From Pseudomonas panipatensis (lineage in GTDB: Bacteria > Pseudomonadota > Gammaproteobacteria > Pseudomonadales > Pseudomonadaceae): a stretch of 64,000 bases of DNA. The stretch covers positions 1 to 64,000 of the forward strand of contig NZ_FNDS01000002.1 of NCBI RefSeq assembly GCF_900099785.1, in the 5' to 3' direction. Below, piece by piece: positions 18,131-26,912 of this stretch. The notes under the pieces were generated by a model. That model made no database searches. It saw only the letters and a list, made by a program, of their open reading frames with translations, and had not been told where the DNA came from. Made by a program: the position numbers and the translations under genes. How positions within the stretch are numbered: position 1 is the first letter of the stretch; every line of letters starts with the position of its first letter.

Positions 18131-20740
18131 ATGTCATCACGCAAGCACGGACTCAACCTGGTTGTCATGGTCGCCCTGGCCGCGCTCTTCACTGGCATCT
18201 GGGCCCTGTACAACCGCCCGGTGAGCGCGCCGGACTGGCCGGAAAGCGTTTCCGGCTTCTCCTTCTCGCCCTTCCGCCTGGACCAGAGCCCGCAGAGCGG
18301 CCGCTTCCCCAGCGACGATGAGATTCGTTCGGACCTGGAACTGATCGCCAAACAGACCGACAACATCCGGACCTACTCCACCAAAGGCACCCTGGCGGAC
18401 ATTCCCTTCCTCGCCGAGGAATACGGCCTGCGCGTCAGCCTGGGCATCTGGATCGGCCCGGACGAAGCGGAGAACGAGGCGGAAATCGCCCGCGGCATCC
18501 AACTCGCCAACAGCTCGCGCAGCGTGGTACGGGTCATCGTCGGCAACGAAGCGCTGTTCCGCCGCGAGGTGACGCGCGAGCAACTGATCGGCTATCTGGA
18601 CCGGGTCCGCGCCGCGGTGAAGGTGCCGGTGACCACCGCCGAACAGTGGCACATCTATGAGAAGTACCCGGAACTGGCCAAGCACGTCGACCTGATCGCC
18701 GCCCACGTGCTGCCCTACTGGGAATTCATGCCCATGGCGGACTCGGTGCAGTTCGTCCTCGACCGCGCCCGCGACCTGCGCGCCAAGTTCCCGAAGAAGC
18801 CGCTGCTGCTCGCCGAAGTCGGCTGGCCGAGCAACGGCCGCATGCGCGGCGGCGCCACCGCCACGCCCTCCGACCAGGCGGTGTTCCTCCGCGAGCTGAC
18901 CAACGCGCTGAACAAGAAGGGCTACAACTATTTCGTCGTCGAGGCCTTCGACCAGCCGTGGAAATCCAGTGACGAAGGCTCGGTGGGCGCCTACTGGGGC
19001 GTGTACAACGCCGAGCGGCAACCGAAGTTCAACTTCCAGGGGCCGATCGTCGCGATTCCCAAGTGGCGCGTGCTGGCCATCGCCTCGGTGGTGCTGGCGG
19101 TGCTCACCTTCACCCTGCTGCTGATCGACGGTAGCGCCCTGCGCCAGCGCGGCCGGACCTTCCTCGCGGTGGTCTCGTTCGCCTGCGCCACCATCCTGGT
19201 GTGGATCGGCTACGACTACAGCCAGCAATACAGCACCTGGTTCAGCCTGACCGTCGGCGCGCTGCTCGGCATCGGCGCGCTGGGCGTGGTCATCGTCTTG
19301 TTCACCGAGGCCCACGAACTGGCCGAAGCGGTGTGGACGCGCAAGCGCCGCCGGCTGTTCCTGCCGGTCACCGCCGACGAGGCGTACCGGCCCAAGGTGT
19401 CGATCCACGTGCCCTGCTACAACGAGCCGCCGGAGATGCTCAAGGAAACCTTGAACGCCCTGGCCAAGCTCGACTACCCGGACTACGAGGTCCTGGTGAT
19501 CGACAACAACACCAAGGACCCGGCGGTGTGGGAACCGGTGCAGGCGCATTGCGAGCTGCTCGGGCCGAAGTTCCGCTTCTTCCACGTCGCGCCGCTGGCC
19601 GGCTTCAAGGGCGGCGCGCTGAACTACGCGCTGCAATTCGTCGCCGCGGACGCCGAAGTGATCGCGGTGATCGACTCCGACTACTGCGTCGAACCGGACT
19701 GGCTCAAGCACATGGTGCCGCACTTCGCCGACCCGCAGATCGCCGTGGTGCAGTCGCCGCAGGACTACCGCGACCAGTACGAAAGCACCTTCAAGCGCCT
19801 CTGCTACGCCGAGTACAAGGGCTTCTTCCACATCGGCATGGTCACCCGCAACGACCGCGACGCGATCATCGAGCACGGCACCATGACCATGGTCCGGCGC
19901 AAGGTGCTGGACGAGCTGAAGTGGGCCGAGTGGTGCATCACCGAAGACGCCGAACTGGGCCTGCGGGTGTTCGAGCGCGGCCTCTCGGCGGCCTATTTCG
20001 AGCGCAGCTACGGCAAGGGCCTGATGCCCGACACCTTCATCGACTTCAAGAAGCAGCGCTTCCGCTGGGCCTATGGCGCCATCCAGATCATGAAGCGCCA
20101 CACCGATGCCCTGCTGCGCGGTCGCGGCCCGGACGGCAGCAAGCTGACCGGCGGCCAGCGCTACCACTTCGTCGCCGGCTGGCTGCCGTGGATCGCCGAC
20201 GGCATGAACATCTTCTTCACCGTCGGCGCGCTGCTCTGGTCGGCGGCGATGATCATCGTGCCCAAGCGCGTCGACCCGCCGCTGCTGATCTTCGCGATCC
20301 TGCCGCTGACGCTGTTCGCCTTCAAGGTCGGCAAGATCCTCTTCCTCTACCGGCGCACCGTCGGGGTCAACCTGCGCGACGCCTTCTTCGCCGCGCTGGC
20401 CGGGCTGTCGCTGTCGCACACCATCGCCAAGGCGGTGCTCTACGGCTTCGTCACCAGCTCGATCCCGTTCTTCCGCACGCCGAAGATGCGCTCCAGCCAC
20501 GGCCTGCTGCTGGCCCTTGCGGAAGCCCGCGAGGAGCTGTTCGTGATGCTCCTGCTGTGGGGCGCGGCCCTGGGCATCGTGCTGGTGCAGGGCGTGCCCA
20601 GCCCGGACCTGATGTTCTGGGTGGCGATGCTCCTGGTGCAGTCGCTGCCCTACCTGGCGGCGCTGATCATGGCCCTGCTCTCGTCGCTGCCCAAGCCGCG
20701 CGAAGAGGAAGTCCTGAGCGGTTCCGAGCAGGTCGGCTGA
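18131..20740 (+). CDS. ndvB: Glucan synthase: GH17-like domain fused to GT2 glycosyltransferase (NdvB)
   Basis: An 869-residue inner-membrane enzyme that makes cyclic beta-1,3-glucans in P. aeruginosa, where loss lowers biofilm antibiotic tolerance. An N-terminal anchor (residues 11-30) is followed by a GH17-like periplasmic domain to about 300, including VRVIVGNEALFRR and LLLAEVGWPSNGR. Several transmembrane helices come next. The GT2 domain starts near 418, with VSIHVPCYNEPPEML, VIDSDYCVEPDW near 513, ITEDAELGLRVFERG near 603 and QRFRWAYGAIQ near 641, the full D,D,D,QxxRW set. Five more helices end the protein. The frame stays open far upstream, but 18131 is the first Met before the anchor. 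It sits beside dapE as in PAO1 (PA1163-PA1162). Confidence 0.9.
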   Translation: MSSRKHGLNLVVMVALAALFTGIWALYNRPVSAPDWPESVSGFSFSPFRLDQSPQSGRFPSDDEIRSDLELIAKQTDNIRTYSTKGTLADIPFLAEEYGLRVSLGIWIGPDEAENEAEIARGIQLANSSRSVVRVIVGNEALFRREVTREQLIGYLDRVRAAVKVPVTTAEQWHIYEKYPELAKHVDLIAAHVLPYWEFMPMADSVQFVLDRARDLRAKFPKKPLLLAEVGWPSNGRMRGGATATPSDQAVFLRELTNALNKKGYNYFVVEAFDQPWKSSDEGSVGAYWGVYNAERQPKFNFQGPIVAIPKWRVLAIASVVLAVLTFTLLLIDGSALRQRGRTFLAVVSFACATILVWIGYDYSQQYSTWFSLTVGALLGIGALGVVIVLFTEAHELAEAVWTRKRRRLFLPVTADEAYRPKVSIHVPCYNEPPEMLKETLNALAKLDYPDYEVLVIDNNTKDPAVWEPVQAHCELLGPKFRFFHVAPLAGFKGGALNYALQFVAADAEVIAVIDSDYCVEPDWLKHMVPHFADPQIAVVQSPQDYRDQYESTFKRLCYAEYKGFFHIGMVTRNDRDAIIEHGTMTMVRRKVLDELKWAEWCITEDAELGLRVFERGLSAAYFERSYGKGLMPDTFIDFKKQRFRWAYGAIQIMKRHTDALLRGRGPDGSKLTGGQRYHFVAGWLPWIADGMNIFFTVGALLWSAAMIIVPKRVDPPLLIFAILPLTLFAFKVGKILFLYRRTVGVNLRDAFFAALAGLSLSHTIAKAVLYGFVTSSIPFFRTPKMRSSHGLLLALAEAREELFVMLLLWGAALGIVLVQGVPSPDLMFWVAMLLVQSLPYLAALIMALLSSLPKPREEEVLSGSEQVG

Positions 20741-20759
20741 ACGACGTCCCGCTCCGCTG

Positions 20760-20786
20760 AACGCCGGCCCAGTGCCGGCGTTTTTG
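20760..20786 (+). terminator. Intrinsic terminator after ndvB
   Basis: AACGCCGGC and GCCGGCGTT form a perfect 9-bp stem with a 5-base loop, followed by TTTTT. It lies 20 bases after ndvB and ahead of dapE, so dapE needs its own promoter in the 48 bases that follow. Confidence 0.85.
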
Positions 20787-20834
20787 CTTTAAGATGTGCG
20801 CCTTTTTCGGTTTCACCCCCAGGATGCCCCCTCC

Positions 20835-21983
20835 ATGTCCCTGTCGCCGACCCTGGCCCTCGCCTGCGAGCTGATCCGCCGGCCCTCCGTCACCCCAGTC
20901 GATGCCGACTGCCAGCAGTTGATGATGCAACGCCTGGCCGCCTGCGGCTTCGCCCTGGAGCCGATGCGCATCGAAGAGGTGGACAACTTCTGGGCCCGCC
21001 GCGCCGGCCGTGCGGGCGGCGAAGGCCCGGTGCTGTGCTTCGCCGGGCATACCGACGTGGTCCCCACCGGCCCGGAACAGGCCTGGCAGCACCAGCCGTT
21101 CGAGGCCCTGATCGACGCCGAAGGCATGCTCTGCGGGCGTGGCGCGGCGGACATGAAAGGCAGCCTGGCGTCGATGATCATCGCCACCGAGCGCTTCGTC
21201 GCCGACTATCCCGAGCACCGTGGCAGCATCGCCTACCTGATCACCAGCGACGAAGAAGGCCCGGCGCAGCACGGCACCAAGGCCGTGGTCGAGCGTCTGC
21301 GCGCGCGCGGCGAACGCCTGGACTGGTGCATCGTCGGCGAGCCGTCGAGCACGACCCTGGTCGGTGACGTGGTGAAGAACGGCCGTCGCGGCTCCCTCGG
21401 CGCCAAGCTGACGGTACGCGGCGTGCAAGGCCACGTGGCCTACCCGCACCTGGCGAAGAACCCGATCCACCTGGCCGCCCCGGCGCTGGCCGAACTGGCC
21501 GCCGAGCACTGGGACGACGGCAACGCCTTCTTCCCGCCGACCAGCTTCCAGATCTCCAACATCAACGGTGGCACCGGCGCGACCAACGTCATCCCCGGCG
21601 AACTGGTGGTGGTATTCAACTTCCGCTTCTCCACCGAATCCACCGTCGAAGGCCTGCAGGCGCGCGTCGCCGCGATCCTCGACAAGCACGGCCTGGACTG
21701 GCACATCGACTGGGCGCTGTCCGGCCTACCGTTCCTCACCGAGCCGGGTGAACTGCTCGACGCCGTGGCCGCCAGCATCAAGGCGGTCACCGGCCGCGAC
21801 ACCAGCCCATCGACCTCCGGCGGCACCTCCGACGGCCGCTTCATCGCCACCATGGGCACCCAGGTGGTCGAACTCGGCCCGGTCAACGCGACCATCCACC
21901 AGGTCAACGAACGGGTCCTGGCCAGCGACCTCGACCTGCTCAGCGAAATCTACTACCAGACCCTGGTGCGACTGCTGGCATGA
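20835..21983 (+). CDS. dapE: Succinyl-diaminopimelate desuccinylase
   Basis: DapE hydrolyses N-succinyl-LL-DAP, completing the succinylase route started by DapD and DapC in this window. The 382-residue protein (start 20835, [19 protein letters not shown]) has the M20 dizinc ligands in [37 protein letters not shown] and the C-terminal [10 protein letters not shown]. The dimerisation domain around [14 protein letters not shown] is intact. The frame extends 13 codons upstream, but the conserved start is used. Its stop overlaps the ATG of the small ORF at 21980. Confidence 0.96.
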   Translation: MSLSPTLALACELIRRPSVTPVDADCQQLMMQRLAACGFALEPMRIEEVDNFWARRAGRAGGEGPVLCFAGHTDVVPTGPEQAWQHQPFEALIDAEGMLCGRGAADMKGSLASMIIATERFVADYPEHRGSIAYLITSDEEGPAQHGTKAVVERLRARGERLDWCIVGEPSSTTLVGDVVKNGRRGSLGAKLTVRGVQGHVAYPHLAKNPIHLAAPALAELAAEHWDDGNAFFPPTSFQISNINGGTGATNVIPGELVVVFNFRFSTESTVEGLQARVAAILDKHGLDWHIDWALSGLPFLTEPGELLDAVAASIKAVTGRDTSPSTSGGTSDGRFIATMGTQVVELGPVNATIHQVNERVLASDLDLLSEIYYQTLVRLLA

Positions 21984-22147
21984 GCGGATCGAACAAAGGC
22001 TTCTGCCTCGGCGCCACCCAGCCCGAGATCCCACCGCCGGCACCGGCGCCGACGCGCCGCTATTCGCTGCGCGCCTACCAGCTCGGCCAACGCCGCCGCT
22101 GCGTGCCGACCACCCTGCTGAGCGGCCCGCCGCGCCAAGGGAATTGA
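21980..22147 (+). CDS. Small basic, Pro-rich ORF of unknown function (55 aa)
   Basis: A 56-codon open frame fills the gap between dapE and rlmA exactly. Its ATG overlaps the dapE stop (ATGA), and its TGA ends one base before the rlmA ATG. The product starts [20 protein letters not shown] and continues with an Arg/Leu-rich half containing [16 protein letters not shown]. There is no signal peptide, no membrane segment and no family I recognise; it has two Cys. The tight coupling on both sides supports real translation, possibly mainly to carry ribosomes from dapE to rlmA. Confidence that it is translated is moderate. Confidence 0.55.
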   Translation: MSGSNKGFCLGATQPEIPPPAPAPTRRYSLRAYQLGQRRRCVPTTLLSGPPRQGN

Positions 22148-22148
22148 G

Positions 22149-22958
22149 ATGCTCACTTGCCCGATCTGCCTGGCGCGCCTGGAGCGCCTCGACGACGGCG
22201 CGGTCTGCCCCGCCGGACATCGTTTCGACCGCGCCCGCCAGGGCTACCTGAACCTGCTGCCGGTGCAGCACAAGAAGAGCCGCGATCCCGGCGACAACGC
22301 CGCCATGGTCGAAGCCCGCCGGCACTTCCTCAGCGCCGGCCACTACGCGCCGCTGGCCCGGCGCCTGGCCGAACTGGCCGCGCAACGCGCGCCGGCACGC
22401 TGGCTGGATATCGGTTGCGGCGAAGGCTACTACACGGCGCAACTGGCCGAGGCCCTGCCGGGCAGCGACGGCTACGCGCTGGACATTTCCCGCGAGGCGG
22501 TGAAAAGCGCCTGCCGCCGTGCCCCGCAACTGACCTGGATGGTCGCCAGCATGGCCCGCGTGCCCTTGGCCGATGCCTCCTGCCAACTGCTGGCCAGCGT
22601 CTTCAGCCCGATCGACTGGAACGAAGCGGCGCGCCTGCTGGTGCCCGGCGGCGGCGTGCTGCGCCTGGGCCCGGCCCGCGACCACCTGCTGGAACTGCGC
22701 CAACGCCTCTACGACGAAGTGCGCGAGTACGTTGACGACAAGCACCTCGCCGACCTGCCGGACAGCCTGCGTCTGGCCCACAGCGAAACCCTGGACTTCC
22801 GTCTGGCCCTGGACAGCCGCGAGGCCCGCGAGCAGTTACTGGCCATGACCCCGCACGGCTGGCGGGTCAACCCGCAGCGCCGCGAGCGCATCCTCGCCGA
22901 GCCTTTCGAGGTAACGGTCGCGGTACGCTACGATTGGCTGGAACGCCTGGATCACTAA
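22149..22958 (+). CDS. rlmA: 23S rRNA (guanine-N1) methyltransferase RlmA
   Basis: RlmA methylates G745 in helix 35 of 23S rRNA. The 269-residue protein opens with a zinc ribbon using C4, C7, C20 and H24 (CPIC, then CPAGH). This is followed by the conserved FDRARQGYLNLLPVQHKKS linker and a Rossmann methyltransferase domain with WLDIGCGEGYYTAQLAEAL and the FSPIDWNEAARLLVPGGG segment. A GGGAATTGAG stretch upstream provides the ribosome binding site inside the preceding small ORF. It lies with dapE as in PAO1 (PA1161-PA1162). Confidence 0.93.
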   Translation: MLTCPICLARLERLDDGAVCPAGHRFDRARQGYLNLLPVQHKKSRDPGDNAAMVEARRHFLSAGHYAPLARRLAELAAQRAPARWLDIGCGEGYYTAQLAEALPGSDGYALDISREAVKSACRRAPQLTWMVASMARVPLADASCQLLASVFSPIDWNEAARLLVPGGGVLRLGPARDHLLELRQRLYDEVREYVDDKHLADLPDSLRLAHSETLDFRLALDSREAREQLLAMTPHGWRVNPQRRERILAEPFEVTVAVRYDWLERLDH

Positions 22959-22968
22959 CGAGGACCGC

Positions 22969-23352
22969 ATGCGCCAACCCGATATCGAGATCTACCTGAA
23001 GGATGCCGACCAGGCCGCCGTCGGCGAATGGCTGGCGCAGGCACTGGGCCCTTGCAGCGAGTGGCGGGCCAAGGGTGAAACCTTCAAGTGCGAGGCCGAC
23101 AGCCCGCACGGGCGGATTCCGCTGACCTGGCTGCCGAAAGCCGTGGGCAAGTGGCACAGCCTGTTCATCGACAGCGATGCGACGCCCTGGGACGACGACC
23201 TGGCCTGCGCGAAGGCGGCGAATGCCGCGCTGGGCGTGGAAGTGCGCTGCGCGCCGGGTAGCTGGAGCGAGGAACAGGGCGAGGAAGATGCCGACCGCTG
23301 GCTCAAGGTGAGCGCCGAGGGCGTCGAAGAAATCACCTGGCGAACCGGCTGA
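22969..23352 (+). CDS. Conserved hypothetical protein (127 aa, PA1160-like position)
   Basis: A soluble, acidic 127-residue protein that starts MRQPDIEIYLKDADQAAVGE. No signal peptide, membrane segment or named domain is visible. Repeated Trp residues (WLAQAL, EWRAK, LTWLPKAV, WHSLFI, WLKV, ITW) suggest a compact beta-rich fold. It begins 10 bases after rlmA with GAGGA before the ATG, so it is the last gene of the dapE-rlmA run. It converges on the cold-shock gene. Position matches PA1160 in PAO1. Function unknown. Confidence 0.75.
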   Translation: MRQPDIEIYLKDADQAAVGEWLAQALGPCSEWRAKGETFKCEADSPHGRIPLTWLPKAVGKWHSLFIDSDATPWDDDLACAKAANAALGVEVRCAPGSWSEEQGEEDADRWLKVSAEGVEEITWRTG

Positions 23353-23361
23353 AACGAAAAA

Positions 23362-23390
23362 ACGGCGCAATCCGCGACACGCGGCGCCGT
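23362..23390 (-). terminator. Secondary terminator for minus-strand transcription
   Basis: ACGGCGC (23362-23368) and GCGCCGT (23384-23390) form a 7-bp stem. On the minus strand it is followed by a run of T (complement of the As at 23357-23362). It could back up the main cold-shock gene terminator. Confidence 0.5.
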
Positions 23391-23429
23391 GCTGCGACAA
23401 GCAGGTCCGATCGCGCTGCGCGGACCTGA

Positions 23430-23465
23430 AAATCAAAGGCCCGTCTTGCGACGGGCCTTTGATTT
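23430..23465. terminator. Bidirectional terminator between the cold-shock and unknown genes
   Basis: A perfect 16-bp inverted repeat (AAATCAAAGGCCCGTC and its complement) with a TTGC loop lies 8 bases after the cold-shock stop. Its A/T-rich feet give U-rich tails in both directions. A second inverted repeat, CAGGTCCG / CGGACCTG at 23402-23428, lies beside it. Confidence 0.85.
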
Positions 23466-23472
23466 CGGGGGC

Positions 23473-23682
23473 TCAGACCTTGGCGACGTCTTCCGCCTGG
23501 AGGCCTTTCTGACCCTGGATCACCGAGAACTCCACTTTCTGGCCTTCGACCAGGGAGCGGTGACCATCGCCACGAATGGCACGGTAGTGAACGAAAACGT
23601 CCGGACCGCTATCGCGTTGAATGAATCCATAACCTTTGGCGTCATTGAACCACTTGACGGTTCCGACCTCACGATCAGCCAT
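23473..23682 (-). CDS. Cold-shock protein, CspA family
   Basis: A 69-residue single-stranded nucleic-acid binding protein consisting of one cold-shock domain. RNP1 is KGYGFIQ and RNP2 is VFVHYRAI. The sequence [20 protein letters not shown] is almost that of the PAO1 protein at PA1159 as I recall it. I start at 23682 (MADREVG); an upstream ATG would add MESVV without support. The leader upstream is about 150 bases if the -10 proposed at 23840 is right. Members act as RNA chaperones, and not all are cold-induced. Confidence 0.95.
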   Translation of the reverse strand: MADREVGTVKWFNDAKGYGFIQRDSGPDVFVHYRAIRGDGHRSLVEGQKVEFSVIQGQKGLQAEDVAKV

Positions 23683-24084
23683 TACCACACTCTCCAACTT
23701 GCAATTTTATTTTTGGGTGGCCCCCGGAAAGAGGACTGCAACGGCTCGACAGGCGGAGGGTTGTCCGCGCTATCCAAGCAGAGCCGAAGCCAAGTTGGAT
23801 AGGGAATCGAATAACACCCCAATGACGACCGCGCGCCCGAGTATATAAATCAAAAGTTACAGCTGAAAAGCTATTTTTCATCCTGCCCCCAGGACACTGG
23901 CCGAAGCGGCCAAAGTGCCATATTTCGGGGCTTCCAGGGCCATTTTGGTGCTTGGCAAGGCGCTCTCTCGGGGGCAAATACCCCGCACCTATCTGTGCGC
24001 CAGTTCACATTTCCGCAGTATGCCGAGCCGGCCCCGTGGGTGAATCCGGCGCCGTGCAAGCGAGGGCGCGGCGCCGGATTCGCC
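23683..24084 (-). promoter_or_regulatory. Cold-shock gene leader and 402-base gap with candidate promoter
   Basis: A good -10 (TATACT) lies at 23840-23845 on the minus strand with a weak -35 (TTTCAG) at 17 bases. It would give a leader near 150 bases, in keeping with the long structured leaders of cold-shock mRNAs. The rest up to 24084 (GC-poor around 23840-23880) shows no ORF with family features, RNA gene or repeat that I recognise. Synteny with PAO1 changes in this gap. Confidence 0.45.
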
Positions 24085-25056
24085 TCAGGATTTCTTCGCC
24101 ATGAAGTCCCCCAGATGCCGCGACAGCGCCTGGTAGGCAGCGTCCTGAAGGCGATAGGCCCAGCCCGGGCGCGCCTGGATCTGGCCGTCGGCGAAGCCCT
24201 CGACACGCTCGAGGATCAGCCAGGGCTGGCCGCCTTGTTCCTGCACGCGCCCGCTGAGACTGGCACCGTCCAGGGTCTTGAGGCTCAGGCTGAGGCGCGG
24301 CGCGTCCTTGAAAGCCACCTGGTCCAGCGGCACGGCCTCCGTGAAGATCAATTGGGCGAAGGGCGTGGCCATGCCGTTGGCCACCGCCTCGTAGGCCAGC
24401 CGGGCGTCCTTAGGCAACTGGCGCACCTGCAGGTTGGGCTCGCCGGCCTGGTTGCGGAATACCGTCAGGGTTTCGCTCCCCGGATAGCTCACCGAGACCT
24501 CGGCGATCTTCTCGAAGGGGATGCTGGTCACCCGCCGATCCAGCCAGTCCAGCTCGTTCGGCGGCAGTTGCAGCGCCTTGTCGATCAGCCAGACCTGATC
24601 CTCGCCCGGCTTGCGCACCAGGCGTCCGCCCGGCGCCACGGCCTTGCCGATGAGCAGGTCGAAGGGGCCGCCCTGGGTGCGCTCCAGGGTCAGGCGCACG
24701 GCGGCGCCCGGGCCCTGGTCGGCCAGTTCGAGCTGGGCGAAGTTGCCCGGATCGCGGGTCTTTGGCTCGACCTTGCGCGCTTCCGCGAGGTCGTGCAGCA
24801 GGTCGCCGATCAGGCGCCCGGCAGCGGTGTAGTCGGCCTTCGCCGGCATCACCCAGCGCCCGTCCTGGCGCGCCACGCGGATGCTCGGCTGGCCGGGACG
24901 CTGGATCTGCACGGCACTCACCTGCTGCGCTTGCAGACCCGGGAGGTAGCGGGTGTCGCTCGGCGCCAGGCGTTGCGGCTCACGCTGCAGCCAGGCGTAA
25001 AGCCCGCCGCAGAGCAGCGCCAGAAGCAGCAGCAGGACCAGACTCTTGCGTTGCAT
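24085..25056 (-). CDS. DUF4340 domain protein of the Gld-like ABC locus
   Basis: A 323-residue envelope protein. A single N-terminal transmembrane anchor (LVLLLLLALLCGGLYAWLQ) is followed by a periplasmic region. DUF4340-like features include TRYLPGLQAQQVSAVQIQRP near the N-terminus and repeated beta-rich segments such as VWLIDKALQLPPNELDWLDR. It is the last gene of a four-gene minus-strand operon, 10 bases after the GldG-like gene, a constant partner of this transporter type. Role unknown; probably a periplasmic accessory of the exporter. Confidence 0.85.
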   Translation of the reverse strand: MQRKSLVLLLLLALLCGGLYAWLQREPQRLAPSDTRYLPGLQAQQVSAVQIQRPGQPSIRVARQDGRWVMPAKADYTAAGRLIGDLLHDLAEARKVEPKTRDPGNFAQLELADQGPGAAVRLTLERTQGGPFDLLIGKAVAPGGRLVRKPGEDQVWLIDKALQLPPNELDWLDRRVTSIPFEKIAEVSVSYPGSETLTVFRNQAGEPNLQVRQLPKDARLAYEAVANGMATPFAQLIFTEAVPLDQVAFKDAPRLSLSLKTLDGASLSGRVQEQGGQPWLILERVEGFADGQIQARPGWAYRLQDAAYQALSRHLGDFMAKKS

Positions 25057-25066
25057 GAAAGCCCCC

Positions 25067-26902
25067 TCACGCCTGGCGCCGGCGCCGCCACCACCACAGG
25101 ACGAGCACGCCCAGGGTCAGCAGCGACGGCACCAGCACGATGTTGATCAGTTTCAGCTTGCGTCCCAGCGCGTCGATATCGGCGTTGAGCTGGAACTGCA
25201 CGTCGCGCAGTTCCTTGCGGATGCGCACGCGCTCCTGGATGTACTGTTGCAGGGCGCCCTGCTGCTCCAGGGTCAATTCCTGGGTCTTGCCCGGGTCCGG
25301 GTTCTGCAGCGCGGCGAGCTTCTGCTCGGTATCGGCCAGGCGCTGCTTGAGCGCATCGGCTTTCTCGCGGAAGTTGGCTTCGGCCTGGCGCTGCAGCTCA
25401 TCGACCACGCTGAACGGACGGCTGAAGCGGCCGCGCGAGCGCACGCTGATCAGGGCATCCGAACCGGCCAGGTTATCCAGCGCATTGATCACGAAGCTGG
25501 CGTTGTCGGCCCAGGGCTGCGGCAGGCGCTGCCCGTAGAAGTCCTGCACCTGCACCCACATGCGATCGCTGAGCAGGTCGCTATCGGCGACGGCGATGAC
25601 GTTGATGTTGTCGGCGCCCGGCAGACCGTCCTTGCGACCTTCGATGCCGTTCGGATAAGCGCTGCGCGCCGGCCCCTGGATGCGCGCGGCCAGCGCATAA
25701 CGCTCGCCGGTGGGCTTGAGCAGCCCCATCAGCTCGCCGGGATCGCGCAGGCTGGCGAAGCGCTGCGCATCGAACGGCATGGCGTAGGCGGAACTGCGGA
25801 TCAACGGGGTGAAGCGGGTCTTCGCCCCGGCCAGCGGTTCGAGGATGCCGGCGGTGGCGACGGTCAGGTTGTTCAGCCCGGCGGTGCTCACGTCGCTGGC
25901 GTCGAGCGCCTTGGCGTCCAGGTTCAGCCAGCCCGGATGGTGCGCCGAGCGCTGGCCCTGGCCCATGCTCACCGACATCGCGTAGGTGCCGTCGCCGAGG
26001 ACCTTGCCCGGCAACAGGCGCAGGCCCCAGGCCTGGAACAGCGGTTCGAGGTCGGAAGCCTGGTCGCCGCCGCCCTCCAGCGCGGCCATCGGCGAGGCCT
26101 TGTCGGCTTCGCTGTAGGGATCGACGAAGACCAGCAGCTTGCCGCCGCGCAGGACGAACTGGTCGATGGCGTAGAGGGTCTGCTGCGGCAGGTGCTTGGG
26201 GTGGACCAGCAGGAGCACGCTGATCTCGCGCGGAATCTCGTCGGCGTCGGCCTTGATGCTCTTCAGGTCGAACTGCTGACGGATCTCCTCCAGGACCATC
26301 CACGGCGGGCTCGGCTGCTGCGTCTGCATGTCGAAGCCACCATTCATCGGCAACGTCGACAGCAGCCCCACCACCGGCCGCTGCGGATGCGCCAGCCCCT
26401 GGATCAGGCGGCTGAGGTCGTATTCGAGGAACTCCTCGTGGTCCGGCTGGAAGAACGGGATCACCTCGGTATTGTCCAGCGCGTTGGTCCCGGCCAGGCC
26501 GAAGTACAGGCTATCGCCGCCCTGGGACAGCGGCACCGCCTGCAGGCCGAACTCCGCCGCCTTGTCCTCCTCCTCGGAGAACGGCTGCGGGTCGATGATG
26601 TGCAGGCGGATCTTGCCGCCGGCCTGACGTTCGTAGGCCTTGAGCAGTTCCTCGACGCGCTTGGCGTAGTTGCGCAGGGAGACCAGCTCCTTGGTGCCCT
26701 TGTCCGAGTAGAAGAAGTACAGGTTGATCGGCTCGTCGATGGAGCCGAGGATCTTCTTGGTGCCCTCGGTGATGGTGTAGAGCTTCTGCTGGGTGAGGTC
26801 CAGGCGCGCGCCGGTGAAGGCCAGTCCGGAGAGCAGATTGAAGGCCAGGAACAGCAGGGCGATGACCAGCAGCCCGGCCCCGGAATACAGCACTTTCTTC
26901 AT
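25067..26902 (-). CDS. Gld-type ABC transporter auxiliary subunit (GldG-like)
   Basis: A 611-residue membrane protein with an N-terminal helix (LLVIALLFLAFNLLSGLAF), a large periplasmic GldG-type region and a C-terminal helix (IVLVPSLLTLGVLVLWWW). The periplasmic part carries QKLYTITEGTKKILGSIDEPIN and VLRGGKLLVFVDPYSEAD. A charged coiled-coil stretch near residues 510-580 precedes the last helix. It follows the permease gene by 10 bases. In Bacteroidetes GldA, GldF and GldG are linked to gliding, but in gliding-negative Pseudomonas the substrate is unknown. PAO1 has the same set near PA3669-PA3672. Confidence 0.88.
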   Translation of the reverse strand: MKKVLYSGAGLLVIALLFLAFNLLSGLAFTGARLDLTQQKLYTITEGTKKILGSIDEPINLYFFYSDKGTKELVSLRNYAKRVEELLKAYERQAGGKIRLHIIDPQPFSEEEDKAAEFGLQAVPLSQGGDSLYFGLAGTNALDNTEVIPFFQPDHEEFLEYDLSRLIQGLAHPQRPVVGLLSTLPMNGGFDMQTQQPSPPWMVLEEIRQQFDLKSIKADADEIPREISVLLLVHPKHLPQQTLYAIDQFVLRGGKLLVFVDPYSEADKASPMAALEGGGDQASDLEPLFQAWGLRLLPGKVLGDGTYAMSVSMGQGQRSAHHPGWLNLDAKALDASDVSTAGLNNLTVATAGILEPLAGAKTRFTPLIRSSAYAMPFDAQRFASLRDPGELMGLLKPTGERYALAARIQGPARSAYPNGIEGRKDGLPGADNINVIAVADSDLLSDRMWVQVQDFYGQRLPQPWADNASFVINALDNLAGSDALISVRSRGRFSRPFSVVDELQRQAEANFREKADALKQRLADTEQKLAALQNPDPGKTQELTLEQQGALQQYIQERVRIRKELRDVQFQLNADIDALGRKLKLINIVLVPSLLTLGVLVLWWWRRRRQA

Positions 26903-26912
26903 GTCCGGCTCC

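Noticed and set aside
23683..24084. Minus-strand frames in the gap upstream of the cold-shock gene as genes
   Set aside because: Short Arg/Pro-rich frames without ribosome binding sites or domains, in a region that looks like a leader and promoter.
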